Assembly: GCA_025358885.1 (NCBI GenBank)
Contig: JANYHW010000223.1
Location: forward strand, 1-64,000
Origin: Cytophagales bacterium
Lineage (GTDB): Bacteria > Bacteroidota > Bacteroidia > Cytophagales > Cyclobacteriaceae
DNA length: 64,000 nt
Reading direction: 5' to 3'
This document shows, one piece after another, positions 26,992-35,391 of the stretch. The notes under the pieces were generated by a model. That model was not told the DNA's origin. It searched no databases and was given only the letters and a program-made list of their open reading frames with translations. Position 1 is the stretch's first letter. Every line of letters begins with the position of its first letter. The translations under genes were made by a program, and so were the position numbers.

Positions 26992-28431
26992 TTACTTCTG
27001 AATGGGTAAGGGTGGCGGTCCATCGGGGATATATGCTTTGTACACGTGACCACCCTTGCGTTGATCAAACTCCGCACGGATATCACTTCTGAGTTGTTGG
27101 TTTTCGAAAAGGTCAACCATCGTCATTGCAAGTGACCTGGCCGCAAGCAGCATTCCCTTATGACCAATTGACATGCCACCACACGCCACAACCGACCATC
27201 CATGCCATGCTGTATTCTCTGGAGCAGTCGTAGCCTGCAAAGTAATCTCCGGAACAATCCAGCTGATATCACCTACGTCAGTAGAGCCACCTACCGGATG
27301 TTCCAAGGTTTCCCTCAAGGGATAAATCTTACCATCCAATCCTGTCTGTTCGCCACCTTGCACCTCCTGGATTTTTTTTGCAAAAACAATTTCCTCGGGT
27401 GTATAGACAATGGGTCCCAGAATCTCCAGATTCTTTTGCAGTGCACCCGCACCCGTGCGGTTAATCAACAATTCATAATCACCTGTTTGAACTGTGACCT
27501 TTGATTCAACACCTGCCACCATGGCTGAACCTTTGGCGATCTCTTTGACCCGTGCAAATACTTCTTCGACTCCGCTTCGTTTCGAGTCCCTCACCCACAT
27601 CCATATTTTTGCATACTCCGGAACTACATTTGGCACATCACCCCCTGCAACAATGGCATAATGCATCCGTACACTTGGACGGACATGTTCACGCAACATG
27701 TTCACACCATCCGTAAAAGATTCGAGTCCATCTACTGCACTTCGGCCATTCCATGGATCCGCAGCAGCGTGTGCGGCTTTGCCCTTGAACTCAACAACAA
27801 AATCCACCATGGCCTGCGAGCTTTGTGTGTTCGCAGCATTCTTTGCGTCTGGGTGCCAGTCAAGACACACATCGATGTCATTGAACAGGCCATCACGCGC
27901 CATGTATATTTTCCCACCCACCGCCTCTTCTGCGGGGGTTCCATAAAAACGTATTGTGCCCTTTAATTTTCCTTGCTGAATTAATTCCTTAATCGCCACA
28001 GCCGCTCCAAGGCTGCCGGCACCAAATAGATTATGACCGCATCCCTGGCCAGCAGCGCCCGCTTCCAGTGGTTCGCGGGTCGGCTGAGCCTTTTGTGATA
28101 TCCCTGGTAAGGCGTCGTATTCGCCCATGATTCCAATGACTGGCTTACCGGATCCATATTCAGCTACAAATGCGGTGGGCATTCCCGCCACACCCCGGGT
28201 CACCCTGAAACCTTGGGCCTCAGCATAGTCAGCCAACTCTTTGGATGATTTATATTCCTTTAGCGCCGTTTCTGCATAGGTCCAGACCTTATCGCTGATA
28301 GAAATGAGTTCCTGCTGATGCTTATCGACGGACTTGATTACTGCATCTTTGTTGGGATTGGACTTCTGCTTTTGTGCGCTTGCTTGAACGAACAAGAGGC
28401 AAACCAGCGAGGCGACTATAGAATATTTCAT
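26992..28431 (-). CDS. M20 family amidohydrolase, AbgB-like (proximal copy)
   Basis: A 479-residue exported M20 enzyme: signal peptide (1-20, ending ASAQ), GQGCGHNLFG (Cys131, His133), TPAEEAVGG, and a CLDWHPDA metal-ligand region. It is a near copy of the downstream gene; most differences are conservative. Its start overlaps the stop of the preceding DUF2157 fragment as ATGA, so translation may be coupled. Substrates are probably N-acyl or peptide-linked amino acids; the sequence does not say which. Confidence 0.87.
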   Translation of the reverse strand: MKYSIVASLVCLLFVQASAQKQKSNPNKDAVIKSVDKHQQELISISDKVWTYAETALKEYKSSKELADYAEAQGFRVTRGVAGMPTAFVAEYGSGKPVIGIMGEYDALPGISQKAQPTREPLEAGAAGQGCGHNLFGAGSLGAAVAIKELIQQGKLKGTIRFYGTPAEEAVGGKIYMARDGLFNDIDVCLDWHPDAKNAANTQSSQAMVDFVVEFKGKAAHAAADPWNGRSAVDGLESFTDGVNMLREHVRPSVRMHYAIVAGGDVPNVVPEYAKIWMWVRDSKRSGVEEVFARVKEIAKGSAMVAGVESKVTVQTGDYELLINRTGAGALQKNLEILGPIVYTPEEIVFAKKIQEVQGGEQTGLDGKIYPLRETLEHPVGGSTDVGDISWIVPEITLQATTAPENTAWHGWSVVACGGMSIGHKGMLLAARSLAMTMVDLFENQQLRSDIRAEFDQRKGGHVYKAYIPDGPPPLPIQK

Positions 28432-28730
28432 GCGGCGAGGTTATAAAATAAAGAGTAAATCAAGGTAATAAAAGATTGTTCAATAATCTCCACTGGCACC
28501 GTAATGCAGCTCAAAGCAATAATACTCAGTACATGACCCCGTGTTCCAATATTCTGATAGATAAGAATCCCCAAACCACCTGTGAATAACATGACTCCGA
28601 GGTAGAGCATGGATCTCAGTTCATAAAACACCGAAACTGTTTTTCCGGATGCGATGGCCTCAATCTTCTCGAACTGCTCCTCTGTGATGAGTCCTCTATT
28701 GAAGAGTTCTTTGGGTACTTCCCTTGTCAT
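28428..28730 (-). CDS. Truncated DUF2157-like membrane protein
   Basis: A 100-residue frame. Residues 1-70 look like the N-terminus of DUF2157 membrane proteins (LFNRGLITEEQFEKIEAI, then LRSMLYLGVMLFTGGLGILIYQNIG); full members are usually several hundred residues with many membrane segments. After about residue 72 the sequence no longer looks like the family, and the frame ends exactly at the next gene's start. Both ends overlap M20 genes as ATGA, so it is cleanly placed in the operon. It may be a decayed remnant or a small retained membrane protein; I cannot decide. Confidence 0.55.
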   Translation of the reverse strand: MTREVPKELFNRGLITEEQFEKIEAIASGKTVSVFYELRSMLYLGVMLFTGGLGILIYQNIGTRGHVLSIIALSCITVPVEIIEQSFITLIYSLFYNLAA

Positions 28731-30031
28731 TTCTGCGGCATGTACATATAATCCACAGCCACATTCAACATGGCTTTAAGACCGGTCAAAAATCCCCGTT
28801 CATCAATGTAGAAATCAGGAGTATGGTGTGAGGCGACTGTAGCCGGATCAACATCTGGCGGCATGGCCCCCACAAAGAAAAAGAAACCGGGAACCTTCTT
28901 TTGATAATAGGCAAAGTCCTCCGCCCCGGTTACAGCATCGATGCTGACTACGTGATCGGCGCCAGCTGCCTTGTTGAGACTGGGGATCATCTTCAAGGTT
29001 AGTGCAGGATCATTGAACGTAACCGGCGTTCCCCGCCTGATAGAAACTTCTGCTGTGGCACCACCGCTCTCTGCAATCTTGGTTGCTGTAAGCTTTATTT
29101 TCTCATGGATCTTGTCCTGCATCCCTTCATCCAGGGTCCTTATGGTCCCGGCAAAAAAGGCCTCTTCCGGTATGATGTTTTCACGAATACCCGATTGAAT
29201 ACGGCCAACGCTGATCACTGCGGCTTCTTTGGTTAACTCTGTCTGCCGGCTGATGATCGTTTGCAGTCCATTGATTATTTGTGCTGACACAACAATTGGA
29301 TCAACACCCATCCATGGTGCAGAACCATGCGATTGTTTTCCTTTCACAGTGATTGAAAAATTGTCTGCTGCCGCCATCATTCCTCCTGATTTGTATCCAA
29401 TAGCACCAATAGGTCGCATGGATTGTATGTGCAGTCCAAAAATTGCCTCCACTTTGGGGTTTTCAAGGACCCCCTCCTTCACCATCAGGTTAGCGCCTCC
29501 TTCTTCACCGATCGGGGCTCCCTCCTCCGCTGGCTGAAAAATAAATTTGATAGTACCCTTCAGGTCATTTTTGTTCTTCGAGAGAATTTCCGCAACAGCC
29601 ATCATAATGGCGATGTGCGAGTCATGTCCACACGCATGCATCACGCCAGTCTCCTGGCCATTAAAATTGGTTTTCACCTTAGATGCAAAAGGCAAGTTGC
29701 CGCGCTCTACGACTGGAAGCGCATCAATATCAGCACGCAGTGCAATGACCGGCCCAGGCTTGGGGCCTTTTAATATGCCCACAACGCCTGTCTTTGCCAC
29801 CGGGTACTGGACATCTATCCCAAGACCCTTCAGAAAATCGGCAATGTATTTTCCCGTATTTGTTTCTCTGTTAGATAATTCGGGAAACTCGTGGAAATGT
29901 CGTCTCCATTCAATGACTTTCGGCTCCATCTCTTTCGCTTGCTGCTCCAACTTTGCCTGAAGCTTGGGGTTCATCTGCGAGAAGCCGCTCACGGTTATGA
30001 GGGAGAGAAGCAATACAGATAATTTCTTCAT
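28727..30031 (-). CDS. M20 family amidohydrolase, hippurate-hydrolase-like (distal copy)
   Basis: A 434-residue exported M20D-type enzyme with a signal peptide (about 1-19). Visible: WRRHFHEFPELSN (42-54), MHACGHDSH with Cys134 and His136, FQPAEEGAPIGEEGG and FGLHIQSM carrying further metal ligands, and a C-terminal VTGAEDFAYYQ. This is the family of hippurate hydrolases, N-acyl-L-amino acid amidohydrolases and IAA-amino-acid hydrolases. It lies 13 bases after a close paralog and overlaps the DUF2157 fragment by 4 bases. Confidence 0.9.
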   Translation of the reverse strand: MKKLSVLLLSLITVSGFSQMNPKLQAKLEQQAKEMEPKVIEWRRHFHEFPELSNRETNTGKYIADFLKGLGIDVQYPVAKTGVVGILKGPKPGPVIALRADIDALPVVERGNLPFASKVKTNFNGQETGVMHACGHDSHIAIMMAVAEILSKNKNDLKGTIKFIFQPAEEGAPIGEEGGANLMVKEGVLENPKVEAIFGLHIQSMRPIGAIGYKSGGMMAAADNFSITVKGKQSHGSAPWMGVDPIVVSAQIINGLQTIISRQTELTKEAAVISVGRIQSGIRENIIPEEAFFAGTIRTLDEGMQDKIHEKIKLTATKIAESGGATAEVSIRRGTPVTFNDPALTLKMIPSLNKAAGADHVVSIDAVTGAEDFAYYQKKVPGFFFFVGAMPPDVDPATVASHHTPDFYIDERGFLTGLKAMLNVAVDYMYMPQK

Positions 30032-30044
30032 GGTCGTGGTAATT

Positions 30045-31352
30045 CTATTTTTTTTTCAGATACGCGTAGTCCATCGTCAATGTCAGCAGGGACTTTACTC
30101 CGGTTACGAATGACTTTTCATCCATCATGAAATCCGCTGTGTGATGGACCGGCCTCTTGGTAAGTTTCATATCGGCAGGATAGGCTCCAAGAAAAAAGAA
30201 GAAGCCAGGGATTTTCTGCTGAAAGAAAGAAAAATCTTCGGCCATGGTCACCGGTTGTGTAATCTTGACGTTATCAACACCAGACACTTTAGCTAAACTT
30301 GGGGCCATCCTGTTTGTAAGGTCCGGATCATTATATGTCACTGGGTACATGATCTGGATGTCGACGTTTGCAGAAGCGCCGGAGGCCTCGGCAATTCTTG
30401 TGGCCGTGATTTTTATTTTTTCATGCACTTTCTTTTGCATGTCAGGATCAAACGTGCGAATGGTGCCCTCCATGTTCACTTCTTCCGGGATGATATTTCT
30501 CCGTATACCGCCGTGCAGACTTCCGATGGTTATCACCGCCGGTGCTTTAGTCAATTCGGTCTGCCTGCTGACAATGGTCTGAAGACCACTGATGATCTGG
30601 CTGGATACAACAATAGGGTCCACACTATCCCATGGCGTTGCGCCATGGGAGCCTATCCCCGTAACCTTGATGTTAAACCCATCAACTGCTGCCATCAACC
30701 CTCCGGACCGGTAAGCCAATTGTCCTGAAGGCAACAACGCCTGGATATGCAAGCCAAATACCGCTTCCACTTTGGGATTTTCAAGCACTCCTTCTTTAAT
30801 CATCAGGAATGCACCTCCTTCTTCGCCGGCTGGCGCGCCTTCTTCTGACGGTTGAAAAATAAATTTGATGGTGCCCTTCACATCGGCTTTGTTCTTCGAC
30901 AGGATTTCTGCCACACCCATCAGGATGGACATGTGACCGTCGTGCCCACACGCATGCATGACGCCTGTTTGAATTCCTCCTACACTTGATGTTTCTTTTG
31001 AGGCAAAGGGCAAGGTGTTTCTTTCATTTACAGGAAGGCCATCCATGTCAGCGCGAAGGGCAATCACAGGACCAGGTTTAGCTCCCTTCAGGATTCCCAC
31101 AACGCCTGTCTTTGCTATCGGATACTGAACCTCCATACCGAGCGTCTTCAGGTGTTCCGCTATAAATTGACCGGTCTTAAACTCACGGTTAGATAGCTCG
31201 GGGGTCTGGTGGAGGTGCCGGCGCCATTCAATAAGTTTTGGTTCAAGGTCTGCTGCTTGTTGGTAAAGATTTGACAAAACTTTAGGGTCAACCTGCGCCC
31301 AGGCCCCCTGGGCAGATAACAAGAGGAGGAGGACGCGCAAGAGATTCTTCAT
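30045..31352 (-). CDS. M20 family amidohydrolase, hippurate-hydrolase-like (proximal copy)
   Basis: A 435-residue exported M20D enzyme: signal peptide (1-20, ending AWAQ), WRRHLHQTPELSN (43-55), MHACGHDGH (Cys135, His137), FQPSEEGAPAGEEGG, FGLHIQAL and VTMAEDFSFFQ. It is a tandem duplicate of the next gene and probably first in an operon running to 25528. A TACATTTG element lies on the minus strand at 31444-31451, about 90 bases upstream, overlapping the start of the divergent Rieske gene. Confidence 0.9.
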   Translation of the reverse strand: MKNLLRVLLLLLSAQGAWAQVDPKVLSNLYQQAADLEPKLIEWRRHLHQTPELSNREFKTGQFIAEHLKTLGMEVQYPIAKTGVVGILKGAKPGPVIALRADMDGLPVNERNTLPFASKETSSVGGIQTGVMHACGHDGHMSILMGVAEILSKNKADVKGTIKFIFQPSEEGAPAGEEGGAFLMIKEGVLENPKVEAVFGLHIQALLPSGQLAYRSGGLMAAVDGFNIKVTGIGSHGATPWDSVDPIVVSSQIISGLQTIVSRQTELTKAPAVITIGSLHGGIRRNIIPEEVNMEGTIRTFDPDMQKKVHEKIKITATRIAEASGASANVDIQIMYPVTYNDPDLTNRMAPSLAKVSGVDNVKITQPVTMAEDFSFFQQKIPGFFFFLGAYPADMKLTKRPVHHTADFMMDEKSFVTGVKSLLTLTMDYAYLKKK

Positions 31353-31410
31353 GGGGTTTTGGCTGGATTTTGTTTGGAAGATACTAGGCTGAAATGAAAT
31401 GTCGGTTGCC

Positions 31411-31440
31411 TTTGGCGGAAAATCAAATTCTGTAACTTGG
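31411..31440 (+). promoter_or_regulatory. Promoter candidate for the Rieske gene (TTTG-N18-TAACTTGG)
   Basis: TTTG at 31411-31414 is followed after 18 bases by TAACTTGG at 31433-31440, one mismatch from TAnnTTTG. The predicted transcription start falls within a few bases of the Rieske start codons (ATG 31447 and 31451), so the transcript could be nearly leaderless. Confidence 0.4.
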
Positions 31441-31443
31441 AAT

Positions 31444-31451
31444 CAAATGTA
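31444..31451 (-). promoter_or_regulatory. -7 element TACATTTG for the M20 operon
   Basis: An exact minus-strand TAnnTTTG match about 90 bases upstream of the first M20D gene, overlapping the start codon of the divergent Rieske gene. No -33 TTTG at the expected distance. Confidence 0.35.
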
Positions 31452-31771
31452 TGGAATGGATAAAGATCTTTCCTGGCCTCGCCGAAGCAAGAGTCAGGCT
31501 TGTGCAAAACAAGCCGCAATTGTTGTTGATCCGCAACCTTAGGATTTGTGTTGTGCAAACCCATGATGGCTTGCTTGCCGTAGCAGATACTTGTCCTCAC
31601 AACGGAGAATCTCTTAGCAAAGGGCACGTAAACTTTCTCGGCGAGATTGTTTGCCCGTGGCATGGACAGCGGTTCCATCTTAAAACTGGCCGTGAATGTG
31701 CGGAGCGCTCCCCCGACCTCCTTACTTACCCTGTGAAGGCTGGTGATGAGGGTGTTTTTATTGGGATATGA
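31451..31771 (+). CDS. Small Rieske [2Fe-2S] protein
   Basis: A 106-residue single-domain Rieske ferredoxin without signal peptide. The cluster ligands are Cys48/His50 (CPHNG) and Cys68/His71 (CPWHG), with normal spacing between the two motifs. Stand-alone Rieske proteins of this size are electron carriers for oxygenases or members of nitrite-reductase-small-subunit-like groups. No partner oxygenase is in the window. It is divergent from the M20 operon and followed 67 bases later by an uncharacterised exported protein. Confidence 0.88.
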   Translation: MEWIKIFPGLAEARVRLVQNKPQLLLIRNLRICVVQTHDGLLAVADTCPHNGESLSKGHVNFLGEIVCPWHGQRFHLKTGRECAERSPDLLTYPVKAGDEGVFIGI

Positions 31772-31838
31772 AGCACGTGTGGCCCAGGGGAAATTATAGA
31801 TAAACAAAATACTCACCTTGGTTCTTCGTTTGTACAGG

Positions 31839-32849
31839 ATGACATTCGGTTCAATAGAAAAAGGAAGCCCCGGGTTTAGCAAGGTCATTTTGGCGCTCGT
31901 GCTTCTAATGCCGTGTGCACTCCTATCGCAAACTCCCCCTCCAACCTCAGCTACTTTCACTGAGACGGTTCCGGGTGACCTTCTTGTTTCACGCGCTGTA
32001 GTTTTATATGATCCTGCATTTACCCGCAATGAACTGGAGGAGGTTCAGAAATCATTTCAACAAATCGGGATTGATGCCGTTGCCTACTTTGAAAAGGATG
32101 TAGTGAACGCCGGCAAGGACGTCACAAAGGCATTTGCAGAATACTTTATATCTCGTCAAATCAAATACCTTTTGTATCTGGATAAAACATCCAAAGGGTT
32201 TCAGTTGACAGGTCCGGTGTTTAACCAGAAGAACAACCTCTTTGATCCACTCCCAACCTGGCGGGTACAGAATGAGAGACTGCCGGAGCTCCTGCGCACC
32301 GTTTTTCAGGATTCCTGGCGGAGTCAAAAGAAACAGAATTTTCTCGTCAACGAATATCCCGAAACGGACATCGTGATAGACCCCATCAAAGGGAAGCGGC
32401 AGGAGTTCTATGCCATTGATCTCAAGGTTGATGAGTTGGCCGTGCCCAAATTTGGAAATGATGCCATGGACAAGGAATTGGAGCAGTTCTTCGCGTCCAA
32501 CTATCCCTGGAAATATAAAATTACCGAAGCCGGCATCGATGAACGGGAACTTCGTAAACAGGGATTTTCTTATGTGTTGTGCTATATAGACACCCGTGGA
32601 GTTGCTGCCAGAGAAATTCTTGGATACGATATGACAAAATCCGAATCCGCTTATGCATCCATCACTTTTCCGGGCGGGCAGCTGCAATTAAAAACCATTC
32701 CAGCGGACAAGCCGGTTTATAAATTTTACTTCCGGCACATAGACAATGGAAATGTCTTCCTGGGAAATAAATGGGATGCTGATATTACCTGGCAGGATGC
32801 CTTGCGCAACCATGTCCTTGGCTTCAAATCCGAATTGAAAATAAATTAG
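31839..32849 (+). CDS. Exported protein of unknown function
   Basis: From ATG 31839 the protein has 336 residues with a signal peptide-like N-terminus (hydrophobic VILALVLLMPCALLSQ). A TTG at 31818 would extend it by seven residues. I recognise no family. The mature part is mixed alpha/beta, with a segment RAVVLYDPAFTRNELEEVQ and a C-terminal half that looks beta-rich; it has no obvious catalytic motif and only one Cys in the mature part. Its stop lies two bases from that of the convergent membrane protein gene. Confidence 0.6.
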   Translation: MTFGSIEKGSPGFSKVILALVLLMPCALLSQTPPPTSATFTETVPGDLLVSRAVVLYDPAFTRNELEEVQKSFQQIGIDAVAYFEKDVVNAGKDVTKAFAEYFISRQIKYLLYLDKTSKGFQLTGPVFNQKNNLFDPLPTWRVQNERLPELLRTVFQDSWRSQKKQNFLVNEYPETDIVIDPIKGKRQEFYAIDLKVDELAVPKFGNDAMDKELEQFFASNYPWKYKITEAGIDERELRKQGFSYVLCYIDTRGVAAREILGYDMTKSESAYASITFPGGQLQLKTIPADKPVYKFYFRHIDNGNVFLGNKWDADITWQDALRNHVLGFKSELKIN

Positions 32850-32850
32850 A

Positions 32851-33162
32851 TTATTTTCTTCCCCTGACGATCAGGGCCGCTACCAGGATAACCCCAACGA
32901 GTAAGAATCCATGATGGTGAAAATGGGGGAACCAATGCCAGTCCCAGTCACCATGGCCCCATCCGTACAATAACTTGAAGGGCAGGAATATCAGACCAAT
33001 CATTACTCCAAAGATTGCGGCCACCACACCGATCAATGCCCCGAATATCCCAGCGGCCACTCCAAAAAGTGCTGCCCCAATGGAAACCCAAAGTGGAAAA
33101 GTGAGGATGAGAATGATCGCGAGCAATACATTGGAGGATGATGTGGTATTGCGGGTTGCCAT
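32851..33162 (-). CDS. Small Gly/Ala-rich membrane protein with His/Trp-rich loop
   Basis: A 103-residue membrane protein. Residues 12-65 form two or three hydrophobic segments with Gly/Ala/Ile repeats (GAALFGVAAGIFGALIGVVAA), followed by an unusual aromatic and histidine-rich loop (GWGHGDWDWHWFPHFHHH, about 67-84) and a last membrane segment (LLVGVILVAALIV). The His/Trp loop might bind metal or sit at the membrane surface; this is inference. No family is recognised. It is followed on the upstream side by a 273-base gap. Confidence 0.65.
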   Translation of the reverse strand: MATRNTTSSSNVLLAIILILTFPLWVSIGAALFGVAAGIFGALIGVVAAIFGVMIGLIFLPFKLLYGWGHGDWDWHWFPHFHHHGFLLVGVILVAALIVRGRK

Positions 33163-33435
33163 TGTGTTTGTGTTTGGCGTTTATGAATCAAAAATCGTTC
33201 AGAGTTTTGAAAAGCGGCGAATTGGCCTCAAATTCGATGATTCACGTCAGTCGGGGGGAGGGCCAGACGACCATAATTGTCAGGAAATGAACAGCTCTGG
33301 AACAAAAACGTACACTATGATCGTTCCTAAACCAAGGCTCCTAAGTTATGGTCACCAGGCCAAGTTCCTCTTTCAGTAATTCCTAGCCGGTTCGATTAAC
33401 ATGACCTGGCATCGTTGACTGAAATGTATTTCCGT
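33163..33435. other. Intergenic region, no gene seen
   Basis: This 273-base stretch between the membrane protein start and the acyl-CoA dehydrogenase stop holds no convincing reading frame, tRNA or strong hairpin. It should contain the promoter of the membrane protein gene and the end of the beta-oxidation transcript, but no clear TAnnTTTG element or T-tailed stem was found. Confidence 0.5.
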
Positions 33436-35238
33436 TTAGAACGGATACTCGCCCTTTTCGATTACGTGGTTGGCCAATCGTCTCCGGGCTTCTTTCAGAT
33501 TGTAAGGTTCTATTTTGGTGAAGCGCTTCAATCCCAAAAGCATGAGCCTGAGTTCATCTCCCACGGCAAAGGCATAAATGGCTTGTCTCCCCGCTGACGC
33601 CGCTTTCTCAATCGCATAGTGAAGATAAATCAGAGCGATTTCCTTCTCCATGGCACATGCTTTCTCTCCACGAATACCAATAAGTTTTTCCACTCGCAGC
33701 AAACATGACTCTGCCACATATCCTTCGATCAGCATATCGGCAAGATTCATTAACACTTCCTGTTCATCAGAAAGTTTCATCATGAATTTCTGTACCGCCG
33801 CACCAGACACCATCAGCCCTGCTTTTTTCAGGTTCGCCAGTGCTTTCTTCTCTTTGGCAAAAGGTGCTGAGTCGTCATTTCCACCGAAGTCAGGTATTCC
33901 CATCAACTCTTTCTGTACAGCCATTGCGGGGTTCATTAGATCAAGCGTTCCCTTCATTGCCCGCTTCATCAACATGTCGATGGTAAGCAGCCGGTTGATT
34001 TCATTGGTGCCCTCAAAGATTCGGTTTATTCTTGCATCGCGGTAAGCCCGGTCCATGGGACCTTCAGCAGAAAAGCCCATCCCGCCATAAATCTGTACGC
34101 CTTCATCCACGGCAAAGTCAAGCACTTCGGAGCCATGTACCTTCAGGATGGCGCACTCTATGGCAAATTCTTCGAGGGACTTTAGTCTGGCCTGCGCAGA
34201 ATCCATGCCTCCCGTCATCAGCGCATGATAGGCATCATCAATGTTTTGAGCAGCACGGTAATGGGCAGATTCACTGGCAAAGATTTTCGTGGTAATCTCC
34301 GCAATTTTATGTTTGATGGCGCCGAAGTTCGAGATGGGGGTGCCAAACTGCTTTCGCTCCTTGGCATATTTTGTGGCGGCCGTGACGGTCATCTTGCTTC
34401 CCCCAACGGCTGCGACACCGAGTTTGATCCTTCCAATGTTGAGAATATTGACGGCGATCTTAAAACCGTTTTCGCGGTCACTCAACAAATTCTCTATCGG
34501 TACCTTGCACTCATTAAAGAAGATTTGACGCGTGGATGAACCTTTAATCCCCATCTTCTTCTCCTCTTCATTCATGGTTATACCTCCAAAGCCCTTCTCC
34601 ACAATAAAGGCGCTGAGGTTTTTGTCATTGTCAATTTTCGCGAAGACAATAAAGATGTCCGCAAATCCACCATTTGTGATCCACATCTTCTGACCTGTGA
34701 TGGCGTAGTGTTTGCCATCGGCTGTTAGCACGGCCTTTGTTTTTCCGCTGTTGGCATCCGATCCGGAATCAGGTTCAGTAAGGCAATAAGAGGCCTTCCA
34801 TTTTCCCGATGCCAGGTTGGGGATGTATTTCTTCTTCTGGGCATCATTACCGTAATACAATATGGGTAGTGTCCCAATACCGGTGTGCGCAGAGATGGCT
34901 ACTGCAAATGAATAACCGGCGCCTAACGTTTCTGCAACAAGCATAGTAGTATTGAAATCCATGCCAAATCCACCAAGTTCCTGTGGCACTGAAGTACCCA
35001 GCAAGCCGAGTTCACCCGCCTTGTCGAGTAATGAGGGCATCAGGTCAGGATCTTTTTGTGAATCTATTTCATTGAGCTTTGGATATACTTCTTGCTTCAA
35101 AAAATCTTTGCAGGTCTGAGCAATCATCCTCTGCTCTTCATTGAATTCCTCCGGAATGAATACTTCATTCGCTTGTGTCTCACGGATGAGAAACTCTCCA
35201 CCCTTAATTGCTTTCTTCGTCTGTGTTTCTGTTGCCAT
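33436..35238 (-). CDS. Acyl-CoA dehydrogenase
   Basis: A 600-residue flavoenzyme for the first oxidation of fatty acyl-CoA. The core ACAD domain spans about 30-420: YCLTEPDSGSDA (151-162), MWITNGG (185-191), KERKQFGTPI (293-302) and the catalytic Glu409 in IFEGTNEI. A C-terminal extension of about 170 residues makes it resemble long/very-long-chain members (VLCAD-type) rather than short 380-residue enzymes. No signal peptide. It is the last gene of the MarR-fadB-fadA-acd unit, 153 bases after the thiolase. Confidence 0.93.
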   Translation of the reverse strand: MATETQTKKAIKGGEFLIRETQANEVFIPEEFNEEQRMIAQTCKDFLKQEVYPKLNEIDSQKDPDLMPSLLDKAGELGLLGTSVPQELGGFGMDFNTTMLVAETLGAGYSFAVAISAHTGIGTLPILYYGNDAQKKKYIPNLASGKWKASYCLTEPDSGSDANSGKTKAVLTADGKHYAITGQKMWITNGGFADIFIVFAKIDNDKNLSAFIVEKGFGGITMNEEEKKMGIKGSSTRQIFFNECKVPIENLLSDRENGFKIAVNILNIGRIKLGVAAVGGSKMTVTAATKYAKERKQFGTPISNFGAIKHKIAEITTKIFASESAHYRAAQNIDDAYHALMTGGMDSAQARLKSLEEFAIECAILKVHGSEVLDFAVDEGVQIYGGMGFSAEGPMDRAYRDARINRIFEGTNEINRLLTIDMLMKRAMKGTLDLMNPAMAVQKELMGIPDFGGNDDSAPFAKEKKALANLKKAGLMVSGAAVQKFMMKLSDEQEVLMNLADMLIEGYVAESCLLRVEKLIGIRGEKACAMEKEIALIYLHYAIEKAASAGRQAIYAFAVGDELRLMLLGLKRFTKIEPYNLKEARRRLANHVIEKGEYPF

Positions 35239-35391
35239 ATTTTGTCAAGATTATTTCTGCTTAAGTTTCAAGTGTCTTCATTGATTGGTGATTGGCTGTT
35301 GCTCGCTTGTTTGTGATTGGAAAGACCAGCTATTCTGCCTGGAAAATTGTCCGGAAGCTGATAATCTCTTTACCGATCAACCAACAACGGG

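Noticed and set aside
31349-32029. 226-residue minus-strand frame
   Set aside because: It overlaps the Rieske gene and the start of the exported protein, has no recognisable domain and an atypical composition; it is a shadow of the plus-strand genes.
32862-32876. CCCTGA/TCAGGG hairpin near the end of the small membrane protein gene
   Set aside because: It lies inside coding sequence and is followed by no U-run on either strand, so it is not called a terminator.
35282-35320. Three copies of TGATTGG upstream of the acyl-CoA dehydrogenase
   Set aside because: Short, irregularly spaced (7 and 25 bases) and not symmetrical; could be an activator site but the evidence is too weak to list as a feature.
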